A stretch of DNA of 38,867 nucleotides from the NCBI GenBank assembly GCA_019307665.1, contig JAFDJC010000003.1:1-38867 (forward strand), read 5' to 3'. Position numbers and translations under genes: made by a program. This DNA is from Deltaproteobacteria bacterium. Its GTDB lineage: Bacteria > Desulfobacterota > Desulfobacteria > Desulfobacterales > SURF-7. The notes beneath the pieces are model-generated. The model made no database searches. It saw only the letters and a list, made by a program, of their open reading frames with translations, and was not told the DNA's origin. Position 1 is the first letter of the stretch; each line of letters begins with the position of its first letter. Shown in pieces: positions 8,623 through 16,520 of this stretch.

Positions 8623-11125
8623 GACTCACGCGCTCAATAATCTCGTTCTGCAGTTCTCTCCCCACAGTTGTAAAATACGCATTGTATCCTGTCACCCGCA
8701 CCAGAAGGTGACGATAATCGCCCGGATTATCCTGTGCGTCTTTTAACATCTCGGGGTCAAGTATGTTAATCTGGAGTGCCGTTCCCCCGTTTTCAGTATA
8801 TCCTTTCAAGAAAGCCTTGAACTTTTCTCTATGTTCAGGGTCTTTTATTATTGAAGGATTAAAGGTAATGGTATGGCTTGAACCGTTCGGAAGCATATTG
8901 ACATAATCCTCCCAGTCGCCTTCACCGTTTTCAACCCTTCCACCAAGTGCTTTGCCTGCAGAATTTGCGTTTGCCGTAGGCCCGTTTATGTCCGCACCAT
9001 TTGTGGGGCAGATGGCATTTGAAAGAAATTTGCCCTTTTCTCTTCCATCCGCACTTGCAGCCATTATATACCCATCACCGACCCAGTAGTTCCAGCTGAG
9101 CATTCCGGGTCTGAACTGCCTTCCGGTCGATTTGGTTTTATGCTTCCATGTTTCATCGCACCAAAGTGCCATTACCTCGGCAGCCATTTTGTCGGCTATA
9201 TCATCATCCCTGCCGTATTTCGTGGCCCTGTTTTTTGCCATTGCCTGAAGGACATCAAAACCTTTCCAGTTTGCCTTTAGAGCTTTCACAAGTTCCGCCA
9301 TGGTGCATTTCTTTTCATCAAAAACCAGGTATTTTACGGCAAGAAGGGAATCAACGGTCGTTGCAAAGGTAACCGCCTCAAGCGTTGTAAGGCTGATTTC
9401 CGCGCCGCCCTTGGTGATATCAATACCCTTTTCCGCGCATCCTTTTACAAGGCATGACAGGTAGGGTGTTGGGAAATATTCAGCCCTGATACTTTCAGAT
9501 CGTTCATAAAGGTCTGCACATCTTTTAATGATATATTCGGTTTGAACCCTGTATGCGTCCCAAAATTCCTCCCATGAAGCAAAATTTGCGGCATCGCCGG
9601 TTTCAGGACCATCCTGCAGTATTTTTTCCGTCTTTCCCGTCATGAGGTTGTTGAAGGGAATAAGGTCCCTGCCGCCTGTCAGTGCCAGTTCAACCGCCTT
9701 AAGGAGGTTCAGGTTGTTATCAACGGTTCCTGAGCGGTCGTTTCCCACCATTGTGTTTTCAAGGCATCCAACAGGTGCGTATTCAAAAACATTATCCTCA
9801 TTAATAAGATGGGAAAGTCCTGCAAATTTGGCTTCCCGCATCATCCCGGCCATTGAACGTTCATCAAAATTCAAAAGAAACGGCGCGCCCTGGCTCGATG
9901 CTATCATATCAACCAGTTTATCAAGGAGTTCTTCAGGCGAATTCCGGTGAAGTCTCACATTTGGTTTGGGCTCAAGAATTGGTGTCATATCATCAATAAC
10001 TTCAAGCATTGCGTATGTCAGGTCATTTGTCATGTCGGCACCGTTTTTTCCGATACCTGACAACGTGATAAGCTGACCAAAGCCTGCATTTATCCCCTGA
10101 TGGCCGTTTCTGATCATTGCGTCATAGGCTGTATTGCAGTGCATCCAGAAGCATTTCAGTATTTCCTTGCCAAATTCCCTGTCCATACCGTTATTCAATG
10201 AATATTCCCAAAAAGGAAGCAGGTACTGGTCTATCCGTCCAAAAGAAATGCCAGGCCCGGGATAGTTCTCATCACTCATAATGAGCATATGAGTAATCCA
10301 CAGCGCCTGTACTGCTTCCCAGAATGTTTCAGGAGGTTCCCACAGCACTTGATCAAGGTTTTTGGCCATGTTTGACAGTTCTTCCCTGCGGTCATCCTGC
10401 TTCTCTGATGATGCAAGTTCCCTACATAAACCCGCATATCCTGCAGCAAGCTCGCCCGGCATTTTAGCTGAAGTCATCATGGCCCTCAACTGTTCTCCCA
10501 TATAACTATCCTTCTGTTCTTCCGACAGGCTTTGATACTTTGATTCCAGGTCTTGATATATGCCTTTCCACCCGATCTTCAGAGCCCTTTCATGGCCCGG
10601 CACCAGGTGACCGCTTGTTGCGCCGGCATTTCCATAACCATGATCATGAAACCATTTCACCGCACCCCTGACACCGTCTTTTCCTGCAATCATCTTGTTA
10701 TATGTTTTCTGTTCATCCTCATTCAGGCACATGGAGGTTTGAAGGTTAAACCTTCCGCCACAGATAAGGTCGCCCGGCAAAATCTCTTTGGGCAGGTGGT
10801 TAACCATCACCTCTTTTACAAAGAACGCCCTTCTCTCCGGAATGCTTTTTGACCAGAAATCATTGGAAAGCTTAATATCACGGGCAGCCTGACGAAAAGA
10901 CCCCCCCAATGCCTGGATTAACAGATAGGCTTCCGGAACAATATAATATGTCATTTCGTTAAACTGGATATCCCACGCAGTACCGGTTGACCAGGCAGTA
11001 AATTGATTATTCCAGGCTCTATCATTGCCCTTGAAATAATAATCCCTGAGCCATTGAACTCGAGCCGAGAGACCTTTTGGTTCCTTGATTCTTTTTTCGA
11101 CTGATTTTTTCTGAGTCTTGCTCAT
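8609..11125 (-). CDS. Glycyl radical enzyme, GCxE class, substrate unknown
   Basis: This 838-aa protein is of the pyruvate formate-lyase-like superfamily. The thiyl-radical Cys454 lies in VGCLEN with Glu456 two residues on. The glycyl radical site is G813 in RVTGYNAYF, 25 residues from the C-terminus. A GCxE active site is typical of the dehydratase/decarboxylase branches (hydroxyphenylacetate decarboxylase, glycerol, choline and hydroxyproline enzymes) and unlike benzyl- or alkylsuccinate synthases as I recall them. GCLE and the C-terminal 'RhLlVRVtGy...EViaR...EG' recall 4-hydroxyphenylacetate decarboxylase, but no HPAD small subunit is nearby. Thr in RVTG is less usual than Ala or Ser. A perfect AAGGAGG site precedes the ATG. 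Oxygen would cleave the radical form, implying anaerobic metabolism. Confidence 0.95.
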   Translation of the reverse strand: MSKTQKKSVEKRIKEPKGLSARVQWLRDYYFKGNDRAWNNQFTAWSTGTAWDIQFNEMTYYIVPEAYLLIQALGGSFRQAARDIKLSNDFWSKSIPERRAFFVKEVMVNHLPKEILPGDLICGGRFNLQTSMCLNEDEQKTYNKMIAGKDGVRGAVKWFHDHGYGNAGATSGHLVPGHERALKIGWKGIYQDLESKYQSLSEEQKDSYMGEQLRAMMTSAKMPGELAAGYAGLCRELASSEKQDDRREELSNMAKNLDQVLWEPPETFWEAVQALWITHMLIMSDENYPGPGISFGRIDQYLLPFWEYSLNNGMDREFGKEILKCFWMHCNTAYDAMIRNGHQGINAGFGQLITLSGIGKNGADMTNDLTYAMLEVIDDMTPILEPKPNVRLHRNSPEELLDKLVDMIASSQGAPFLLNFDERSMAGMMREAKFAGLSHLINEDNVFEYAPVGCLENTMVGNDRSGTVDNNLNLLKAVELALTGGRDLIPFNNLMTGKTEKILQDGPETGDAANFASWEEFWDAYRVQTEYIIKRCADLYERSESIRAEYFPTPYLSCLVKGCAEKGIDITKGGAEISLTTLEAVTFATTVDSLLAVKYLVFDEKKCTMAELVKALKANWKGFDVLQAMAKNRATKYGRDDDIADKMAAEVMALWCDETWKHKTKSTGRQFRPGMLSWNYWVGDGYIMAASADGREKGKFLSNAICPTNGADINGPTANANSAGKALGGRVENGEGDWEDYVNMLPNGSSHTITFNPSIIKDPEHREKFKAFLKGYTENGGTALQINILDPEMLKDAQDNPGDYRHLLVRVTGYNAYFTTVGRELQNEIIERVSHEGF

Positions 11126-11135
11126 AACCGCCTCC

Positions 11136-11858
11136 TTATTTTGAAATAATTTCTCTCAATCTCTCTTCACCGTGAATAAGCATCCTGTGCATTACGTCAA
11201 CCGATTTTACGCCATCTTTTTTTTCAAGAGCATCTACCATCTCTTTATGAAAACTAAATACTTCCGGTATCACGTCCGGATCCTGAAAAAACTGGCCGGA
11301 CATGCTGGTATATACGGGTCTGAATGAATTTAAAAGCATCGGATAGCTCAAATTATCAGTTGCCATGGCCACCAGATGATGAAAATCAAAGTCGATCTCG
11401 GTTATCTGTGCAATATTCTTATGGTCGACCTCTTCTTCCTGCTTAATAATTTTCTTGAATTGAAGCATCTGTTCCGAAGTTCGATTACTTGCCGCAAGTT
11501 TTGCATTCTCTTTTTCCATAAGCATGCGCATGGCAAGAAGACTCTCGAGTAGCTTGGGATCCAGCATTCCGTTGTGATAACTGATTAATGAAGTCAGAAT
11601 TGCAACCGAGCCTTCCCTTCGATAGTCATTGACAACCGTTCCGATTCTGGGAATCATGGATACCAGGCCTTTTGCGGCAATTTCAACGAGCGCTTCGTGA
11701 ACAACCGGCCTGCTGACGCCCAGTTGCACCGCCAGTTCCCTTTCAGGCGGCAATTTTTTACCCACAGGCAGCTTTCCGGACAATATAAGTTCCTCAAATC
11801 GTCTGATGCAGACTGCTTTTAAACTTTCTGTTCTTACTGGCTTGATCATATCGAGCAT
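11136..11858 (-). CDS. GntR-family (FadR subfamily) transcriptional regulator
   Basis: This 240-aa regulator has an N-terminal winged helix-turn-helix (LPPERELAVQLGVSRPVVHEAL, about residues 35-58). An all-helical FCD ligand-binding domain (about residues 80-230) carries spaced Asp/His residues (DFDFHHLVA, HRMLIHGE) that usually hold a metal and an organic acid ligand. ATG 11858 is chosen over an upstream TTG (11894) because AAGGAAT is well spaced. It is the first gene of the operon, ending 10 nt before the glycyl radical enzyme. A matching operator lies in its own promoter, so it probably senses the operon's substrate or product and represses in its absence. Confidence 0.93.
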   Translation of the reverse strand: MLDMIKPVRTESLKAVCIRRFEELILSGKLPVGKKLPPERELAVQLGVSRPVVHEALVEIAAKGLVSMIPRIGTVVNDYRREGSVAILTSLISYHNGMLDPKLLESLLAMRMLMEKENAKLAASNRTSEQMLQFKKIIKQEEEVDHKNIAQITEIDFDFHHLVAMATDNLSYPMLLNSFRPVYTSMSGQFFQDPDVIPEVFSFHKEMVDALEKKDGVKSVDVMHRMLIHGEERLREIISK

Positions 11859-11882
11859 AAATATTGATTCCTTTTTGGCTGG

Positions 11883-11893
11883 TGGTAATACCA
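11883..11893. promoter_or_regulatory. Candidate FadR-type operator TGGTAATACCA
   Basis: This 11-bp inverted repeat fits the TNGTNNNACNA consensus of FadR-subfamily GntR regulators exactly. It lies directly downstream of the -10 element and 25 bp before the regulator's start codon, where a bound repressor would block transcription. Confidence 0.6.
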
Positions 11894-11922
11894 AATATAT
11901 AACGGTAGAATATGAATGTCAA
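11894..11922 (-). promoter_or_regulatory. Sigma70-type promoter of the glycyl-radical operon
   Basis: On the minus strand, TTGACA (11922-11917) and TATATT (11899-11894) are separated by exactly 17 bp. The -35 is a perfect consensus and the -10 matches five of six. Transcription would start around 11887, inside or next to the candidate operator. Confidence 0.7.
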
Positions 11923-11979
11923 GTGAATTTTATAAAGATGGTTAATTTGACAGCTGACACATCATCGTTATTTCTGTTT

Positions 11980-12780
11980 TTATCGTGTCGTGAATTCATT
12001 AATCGGAGGCCAATAGCTCTTTTTGTATTTTGTTGATAAGTTGTTATGGCTTGCGCCTTCAATTTTAACGAATAGTTTCTCTGTTTTTATTTTGGTGTAT
12101 ATCCTTTTCCCCATTTCGAATGGAACTACATTGTCCTGTGTCCCGTGAATTATCAAAACCGGGCATGATATATTGACGATTTTGTCAATATTATTGAACG
12201 AGTTCCCGGCAAAAACTGAAGCAAGACCAAACCCTGCTGCTTTGGCAAAATCTTCTCCGCTTGTTAAAGGAGTGACGAGAATAAGCCCGGCAATATTTAA
12301 ATTTTGAGAAGTATTTATTGCAACGGCAGTTCCGATTGAGCGTCCTAAAATAGTTACATTGCTTACTGAGAAACCAAGGCTTTGGACAGCATAGGTGAGG
12401 GCTGCTTTGCCGTCAGTGTATATCCCCTTTTCGCTTGGTTCACCCTGGCTCTTTCCGTAGCCACGGTAACTGACACCCAGTACATTGATTCCTAAATTGT
12501 TAATTTGCATTAAGTCAGGCAAACGACTAGAAATATTACCTCCGTTTCCATGAAAGTAGATAAGTATTTTATTTGATGATTTGTCTGGGATGAAGTAACT
12601 TTGAATTTTTACCCGGTCTTCAGTTTCAATGAAAATTTCCTGTACGTTTAACGGGAGTTGGCCCGTTAAAATTACATTTTTTTTATCCGGGTGAAATGCC
12701 ATTTTGTTAACAACAATCTTACACCCATACAAAAATAAAATACTCAGTAATGCCGTTAATATTAGCGCTGTTTTTTTCAT
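11980..12780 (-). CDS. Lipoprotein alpha/beta hydrolase
   Basis: This 266-aa protein of the serine aminopeptidase/BEM46-like alpha/beta hydrolase group has a lipoprotein signal peptide ending in the lipobox LYGC, so it should be lipid-anchored at residue 20. The oxyanion motif YFHGNGGN, nucleophile elbow GRSIG, acid Asp in HGTQDNVVP and base His in GASHNN form a full catalytic triad. Its substrate, probably an ester or peptide, is unknown. It is a single gene. The GntR promoter lies downstream of it on the same strand. Confidence 0.9.
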   Translation of the reverse strand: MKKTALILTALLSILFLYGCKIVVNKMAFHPDKKNVILTGQLPLNVQEIFIETEDRVKIQSYFIPDKSSNKILIYFHGNGGNISSRLPDLMQINNLGINVLGVSYRGYGKSQGEPSEKGIYTDGKAALTYAVQSLGFSVSNVTILGRSIGTAVAINTSQNLNIAGLILVTPLTSGEDFAKAAGFGLASVFAGNSFNNIDKIVNISCPVLIIHGTQDNVVPFEMGKRIYTKIKTEKLFVKIEGASHNNLSTKYKKSYWPPINEFTTR

Positions 12781-13160
12781 AATTTATTATGTGAATGCGG
12801 CAAATAACGTATATTGCTTTCAATTTAAATTATTAATAATGGCAGCATAACATTAAGATATTTTGGAATCAATGCTTAGAAATTCCGGCTTTTCACCAAG
12901 ATCTATCATGTTTAAAAAAAAATAACTACAGCATATAGAAGAAGGTAATCAGAGGGATTATATGCCCAAAAATTGCAATTGGTCGATAGCCGCACCCGGG
13001 TTTGGCTGCAAACAATTCCCCAAAGGGGATAAGGAATATAGCCTCGGGTTTCAACCGTGGTGGCAGGGCACCAAATCGTATTAAGCCCTGAACAGGGCGA
13101 TGAAAAAATTAGACGAAAATATCTTCCGGTCATAATATTATCTGTACTGTCAATGTTAAG

Positions 13161-13193
13161 CTGTCTATATTCTTGTTCACCTGTCTATATTCT
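13161..13193 (+). repeat. Direct repeat CTGTCTATATTCT, 20-bp period
   Basis: The 13-mer occurs at 13161-13173 and again at 13181-13193. A spacing of 20 bp (two helical turns) upstream of moeA could be a pair of protein-binding sites, but no regulator is indicated. Confidence 0.5.
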
Positions 13194-13268
13194 GTAGAAA
13201 ATCAAAGGGCCGCCTATCCGGCCTTAAAATAAAAATATGACATTCTAAAGGATTCTTTGCATATTTTA

Positions 13269-13283
13269 TTAAAGTGAGCTAAA
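13269..13283 (+). repeat. 15-mer TTAAAGTGAGCTAAA, copy 1
   Basis: This is identical to 23357-23371 and lies just before the moeA start codon, overlapping the place where its weak ribosome binding site (GTGAG) must be. It could be a trace of a mobile-element end. Confidence 0.5.
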
Positions 13284-13292
13284 TTTGTTGAC

Positions 13293-14531
13293 ATGAGTAC
13301 TTTTAAAAATTTTTTCAAAGTAAAAAACATTGAAGAGGTTCTGTCCCTGGAATCATTATTTCCTCAACTGGGAACTGAAGAGATTCCTCTTCTCAATGCA
13401 TCGGGAAGAGTTCTTGCCTCAGACATTATATCAGATGCCGACCTCCCGGGTTTTGACCGCTCTACCATGGATGGTTTTGCTGTGGTCGCCTCATCAACAT
13501 TCGGTGCAAGCGACGGCAGCCCTGCCTTTCTCAACATTAAAGGCACTGTCCCAATGGGTGAGGAGCCTGACTTTTCTATCAGGCCTGGGGAGGCGGCAAG
13601 AATGCCAACCGGAGGTATGCTGCCGGAAGGCGCTGACAGCGTCATCATGATAGAACTGACTGAAGCGATCGATGACGATTCCATTGAAATATATAAAAGT
13701 GTCGCCCCCGGAAACGATATCATTAAAAGAGGTGAGGATTACAAGGCCGGAGATACCATAATATCGGCCGGCTGCAGATTGCGTCCCCAGGATGTGGGAC
13801 TGCTGGCGGCGTTTGGACAAGATCCTGTCTCCGTATTTAAACAGCCGGTTGTCGGGATCATATCTACAGGAGACGAGATTGTTCCGGTCAATAAAAATCC
13901 CGGATCGGCGGAAGTAAGAGATACCAATACGTATTCACTGGCGGGCTTTGTGAAAGATGCAGGAGCAATACCCGTGACATTTGGGATAGCGAAAGACAAC
14001 TTTGATGAACTGCTCAAAATGTGCAGCAAAGCAATAGAAGAGACCGATATGGTGATCCTATCGGGTGGAAGTTCTGTTGGAACACGTGACTTCACAATAG
14101 AAGTCCTCTCTTCATTGCCTGAATCAGAAATACTGGTTCATGGCATATCGATCAGTCCGGGCAAGCCGACCATTCTTGCGAAGACACGCGGCAAGGCGGT
14201 CTGGGGACTTCCAGGCCACGTCGTATCATCAATGATTGTTTTTAAAGTAATCGTCAGGCCTTTTATTGAACATATCGGAGGAGTCTCTCTAACAAACAGA
14301 AAACAGCAATGGACTAAAGCAAAGATGACACGCAACATATCGTCAGCCCAGGGAAGAATAGATTGTATTCGCGTAAAGCTCTCTAGGACCAACAGAACAC
14401 TTTTTGCAGAACCTGTTTTGGGAAAATCCGGCCTTATCAATACAATGGTAAAGGCTGACGGAATTGTCATGGTCGACATTAATTCAGAAGGAATTGAAGA
14501 GGGAGCTGAGGTTGATGTCATACAGATATGA
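13293..14531 (+). CDS. moeA: Molybdopterin molybdenumtransferase MoeA
   Basis: This 412-aa protein inserts molybdate or tungstate into adenylylated molybdopterin, the last step of Moco synthesis. Family motifs occur in order: STMDGFAV, MPTGGMLPEGADSVIMIE, GIISTGDEIV, ILSGGSSVGTRD, HGISISPGKPTILA and GLPGHVVSS, with a C-terminal beta domain. Its length is normal for the family. The ribosome binding site is weak (GTGAG in the 15-mer repeat). It is followed after 48 nt by a second moeA-like gene on the same strand. Paired MoeAs are sometimes specialised for Mo and W, which would suit an anaerobe rich in formate dehydrogenases and aldehyde oxidoreductases. Confidence 0.95.
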   Translation: MSTFKNFFKVKNIEEVLSLESLFPQLGTEEIPLLNASGRVLASDIISDADLPGFDRSTMDGFAVVASSTFGASDGSPAFLNIKGTVPMGEEPDFSIRPGEAARMPTGGMLPEGADSVIMIELTEAIDDDSIEIYKSVAPGNDIIKRGEDYKAGDTIISAGCRLRPQDVGLLAAFGQDPVSVFKQPVVGIISTGDEIVPVNKNPGSAEVRDTNTYSLAGFVKDAGAIPVTFGIAKDNFDELLKMCSKAIEETDMVILSGGSSVGTRDFTIEVLSSLPESEILVHGISISPGKPTILAKTRGKAVWGLPGHVVSSMIVFKVIVRPFIEHIGGVSLTNRKQQWTKAKMTRNISSAQGRIDCIRVKLSRTNRTLFAEPVLGKSGLINTMVKADGIVMVDINSEGIEEGAEVDVIQI

Positions 14532-14579
14532 CTACAGACAACAAATAAATTTTTTGACTTATTACGGAGTTGCCATTAA

Positions 14580-16520
14580 ATGACCTTAAAAAGAAATATT
14601 TATCTTGATATGAAGACACTTGAGAAGGCAAGGGAAATTCTGTTCACATCGTTTCCTTTGTCTTCTTTTCTGACAAAAGAGTCCGTACCGGTTGCAGATG
14701 CTGTCGGAAGGGTTTTGGCAGAAGCTGTTTTTGCCAAGATTTCTTCACCGCCATTCCATGCCGCAGCAATGGACGGCATTGCAATAAAAGCTTCAGATTC
14801 ATTTGGTGCAGCAGAAAACCATCCGATTGAGTTTATATCCGATAAAAATGCATTCTATGTAAATACAGGCCATGTCCTGCCTGAAAATACCGATGCGGTT
14901 ATTATGATAGAGTACGTAAATCGGAAAGATGATAAAAGACTTGAAATTGAATCCCCTGCATATCCCTGGCAGAATATAAGAAAGCTCGGGGAAGATATTG
15001 TGGCCACAGAACTGCTTTTTCCTGTAAATCATAAGGTGACACCATACTGCATAGGCGCACTTCTTTCAGCAGGAATCACATCTGTTGAAGTCAAGAAGAA
15101 GCCAAAGGGCCTTATTGTTCCAACAGGTTCAGAGTTGATAGATGCAGACAGTGCACTATCCGTCGGATTAAAACCAGGGCAGCTAATAGAATCGAATTCC
15201 CATGTACTCGCCAAACTGATTGAGTCATATGGCGGTGCATTTGAAAGAAAAGGCATAATCCGGGATGACATAGGGCAAATTGAGAAGATCATATCTGATG
15301 CTGCAGAAGATAAAAACTGTAACTTTATTCTAATCTGTGGCGGTTCTTCCGCAGGCTCTCACGACTTCTCCAAGGCATCAATCAACAACCTGGGAACAAT
15401 TCTGGTTCACGGCGTTACGATAATGCCCGGCAAACCGGTTATCATTGCGGATGTAAATGGGAAGCCTGTTTTTGGGGTTCCCGGTTATCCGGTATCGACA
15501 ATCATAGCTTTCGAGCAGTTTATCGGCCCCATGATCGCAATGATGCTTGGGCAATCTGACAAGGAAAAAACAACCATCAATGTTGAACTGACCCGGAAAG
15601 CAGCTTCCAAGCTTGGTATCGAAGAATTTCTTCGTGTCAAACTTGGCAAAATAGGCAAAAGGATTGTCGCCACATCCCTGCCCCGTGGTGCGGGAAGCAT
15701 TACCACCATTACCGAAGCTGATGGTATCATAAGAATTCCCAATCATATTGAAGGACTGAACGCACACGAACCTGTAAAAGCCGAACTCTTGCGCCCTCTT
15801 GCTTCTATTGAGAACACTATAATTGCCACAGGAAGTCATGACAACACCCTTGATGTTCTTGCAGACCTTCTGAAAGCTTCGGGAACCGGGATCACTCTTT
15901 CGTCAAATCATGTCGGCAGCATGGGTGGACTTATGGCGATTAAAAAAAAAGTCTGCCATATTGCAGGTTCGCATCTTCTAGATACTGAAGACGGCTCATA
16001 TAACATCTCATGGATTAAAAAATACCTGCCGGGTATTAATATAAAACTTGTCAACCTTGTATCAAGGGAACAGGGTCTGATAGTAAAGTCCGGGAATCCA
16101 AAAAATATTCGCAGTCTCGAAGATATCGCAAAAGATGATATTATGTTTATAAACCGCCAGGCTGGCTCCGGAACAAGAATTCTACTTGATTACAGGCTGA
16201 AAAACTACGGCATCGACCCTTCCAAAATAAAAGGTTATGAAAACGAAGAATTTACACACATGTCTGTTGCAGCAGCTGTTTTAAGCGGTGCCGCCGACAC
16301 AGGGCTTGGAATACATGCGGCAGCGACAGCACTTGATCTGGACTTTATCCCGGTTGTTACAGAGCAGTATGATCTTGTCATCCCAAAAGAGCACTTTAAA
16401 ACAGAGATGATCCAAAAGCTTCTTGATATTATCAACACAGATACCTTCAAATCGCGCGTTCGCGCTCTTGGAGGGTATGGAACTGAGAATACCGGAAAAC
16501 TGATAAATGAAATTACATAA
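14580..16520 (+). CDS. MoeA fused to a periplasmic-binding-protein-like domain
   Basis: This 646-aa protein has two parts. Residues about 10-410 are a MoeA domain (AAMDGIAI, VLPENTDAVIMIEY, LIVPTGSELID, ILICGGSSAGSHD, HGVTIMPGKPVIIA, GVPGYPVSTI). Residues about 415-646 are a PBP-like ligand-binding domain (IIATGSHDNTLDVLADLL, MGGLMAIKKKVCHIAGSHL, NRQAGSGTRILLD). The second domain resembles the tungstate/molybdate-binding or LysR-effector type fold also found fused to helix-turn-helix regulators. In a cytoplasmic MoeA it may bind the oxyanion to be inserted or sense it; this is inference. ATG 14580 has CGGAG 10 nt before it. The 3' end overlaps rtcB by 14 nt. Confidence 0.93.
   Translation: MTLKRNIYLDMKTLEKAREILFTSFPLSSFLTKESVPVADAVGRVLAEAVFAKISSPPFHAAAMDGIAIKASDSFGAAENHPIEFISDKNAFYVNTGHVLPENTDAVIMIEYVNRKDDKRLEIESPAYPWQNIRKLGEDIVATELLFPVNHKVTPYCIGALLSAGITSVEVKKKPKGLIVPTGSELIDADSALSVGLKPGQLIESNSHVLAKLIESYGGAFERKGIIRDDIGQIEKIISDAAEDKNCNFILICGGSSAGSHDFSKASINNLGTILVHGVTIMPGKPVIIADVNGKPVFGVPGYPVSTIIAFEQFIGPMIAMMLGQSDKEKTTINVELTRKAASKLGIEEFLRVKLGKIGKRIVATSLPRGAGSITTITEADGIIRIPNHIEGLNAHEPVKAELLRPLASIENTIIATGSHDNTLDVLADLLKASGTGITLSSNHVGSMGGLMAIKKKVCHIAGSHLLDTEDGSYNISWIKKYLPGINIKLVNLVSREQGLIVKSGNPKNIRSLEDIAKDDIMFINRQAGSGTRILLDYRLKNYGIDPSKIKGYENEEFTHMSVAAAVLSGAADTGLGIHAAATALDLDFIPVVTEQYDLVIPKEHFKTEMIQKLLDIINTDTFKSRVRALGGYGTENTGKLINEIT

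Larger units (their letters stand above)
12781..13292. other. Gene-free stretch with repeat-like sequence
   Basis: No supported gene was found. About 12970-13110 is richer in G+C than its flanks and contains small inverted repeats (TCCCC-AAA-GGGGA near 13015-13030; GCCCTGAACAGGGC near 13085-13100). It has the look of a dispersed repeat or a decayed element. Further right are a direct repeat (13161-13193), an imperfect hairpin AGGGCCG...CGGCCTT near 13207-13227, and a 15-mer shared with the 23.4 kb region. Confidence 0.45.

Noticed and set aside
8609..11125. Assignment as benzylsuccinate or alkylsuccinate synthase
   Set aside because: The active site is GCLE with a Glu two residues after the Cys, and no small subunits or CoA-transferase genes are nearby.
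12912..13133. 73-codon minus-strand ORF
   Set aside because: The sequence looks repeat-derived; there is no ribosome binding site, and the N-terminal part is compositionally odd.
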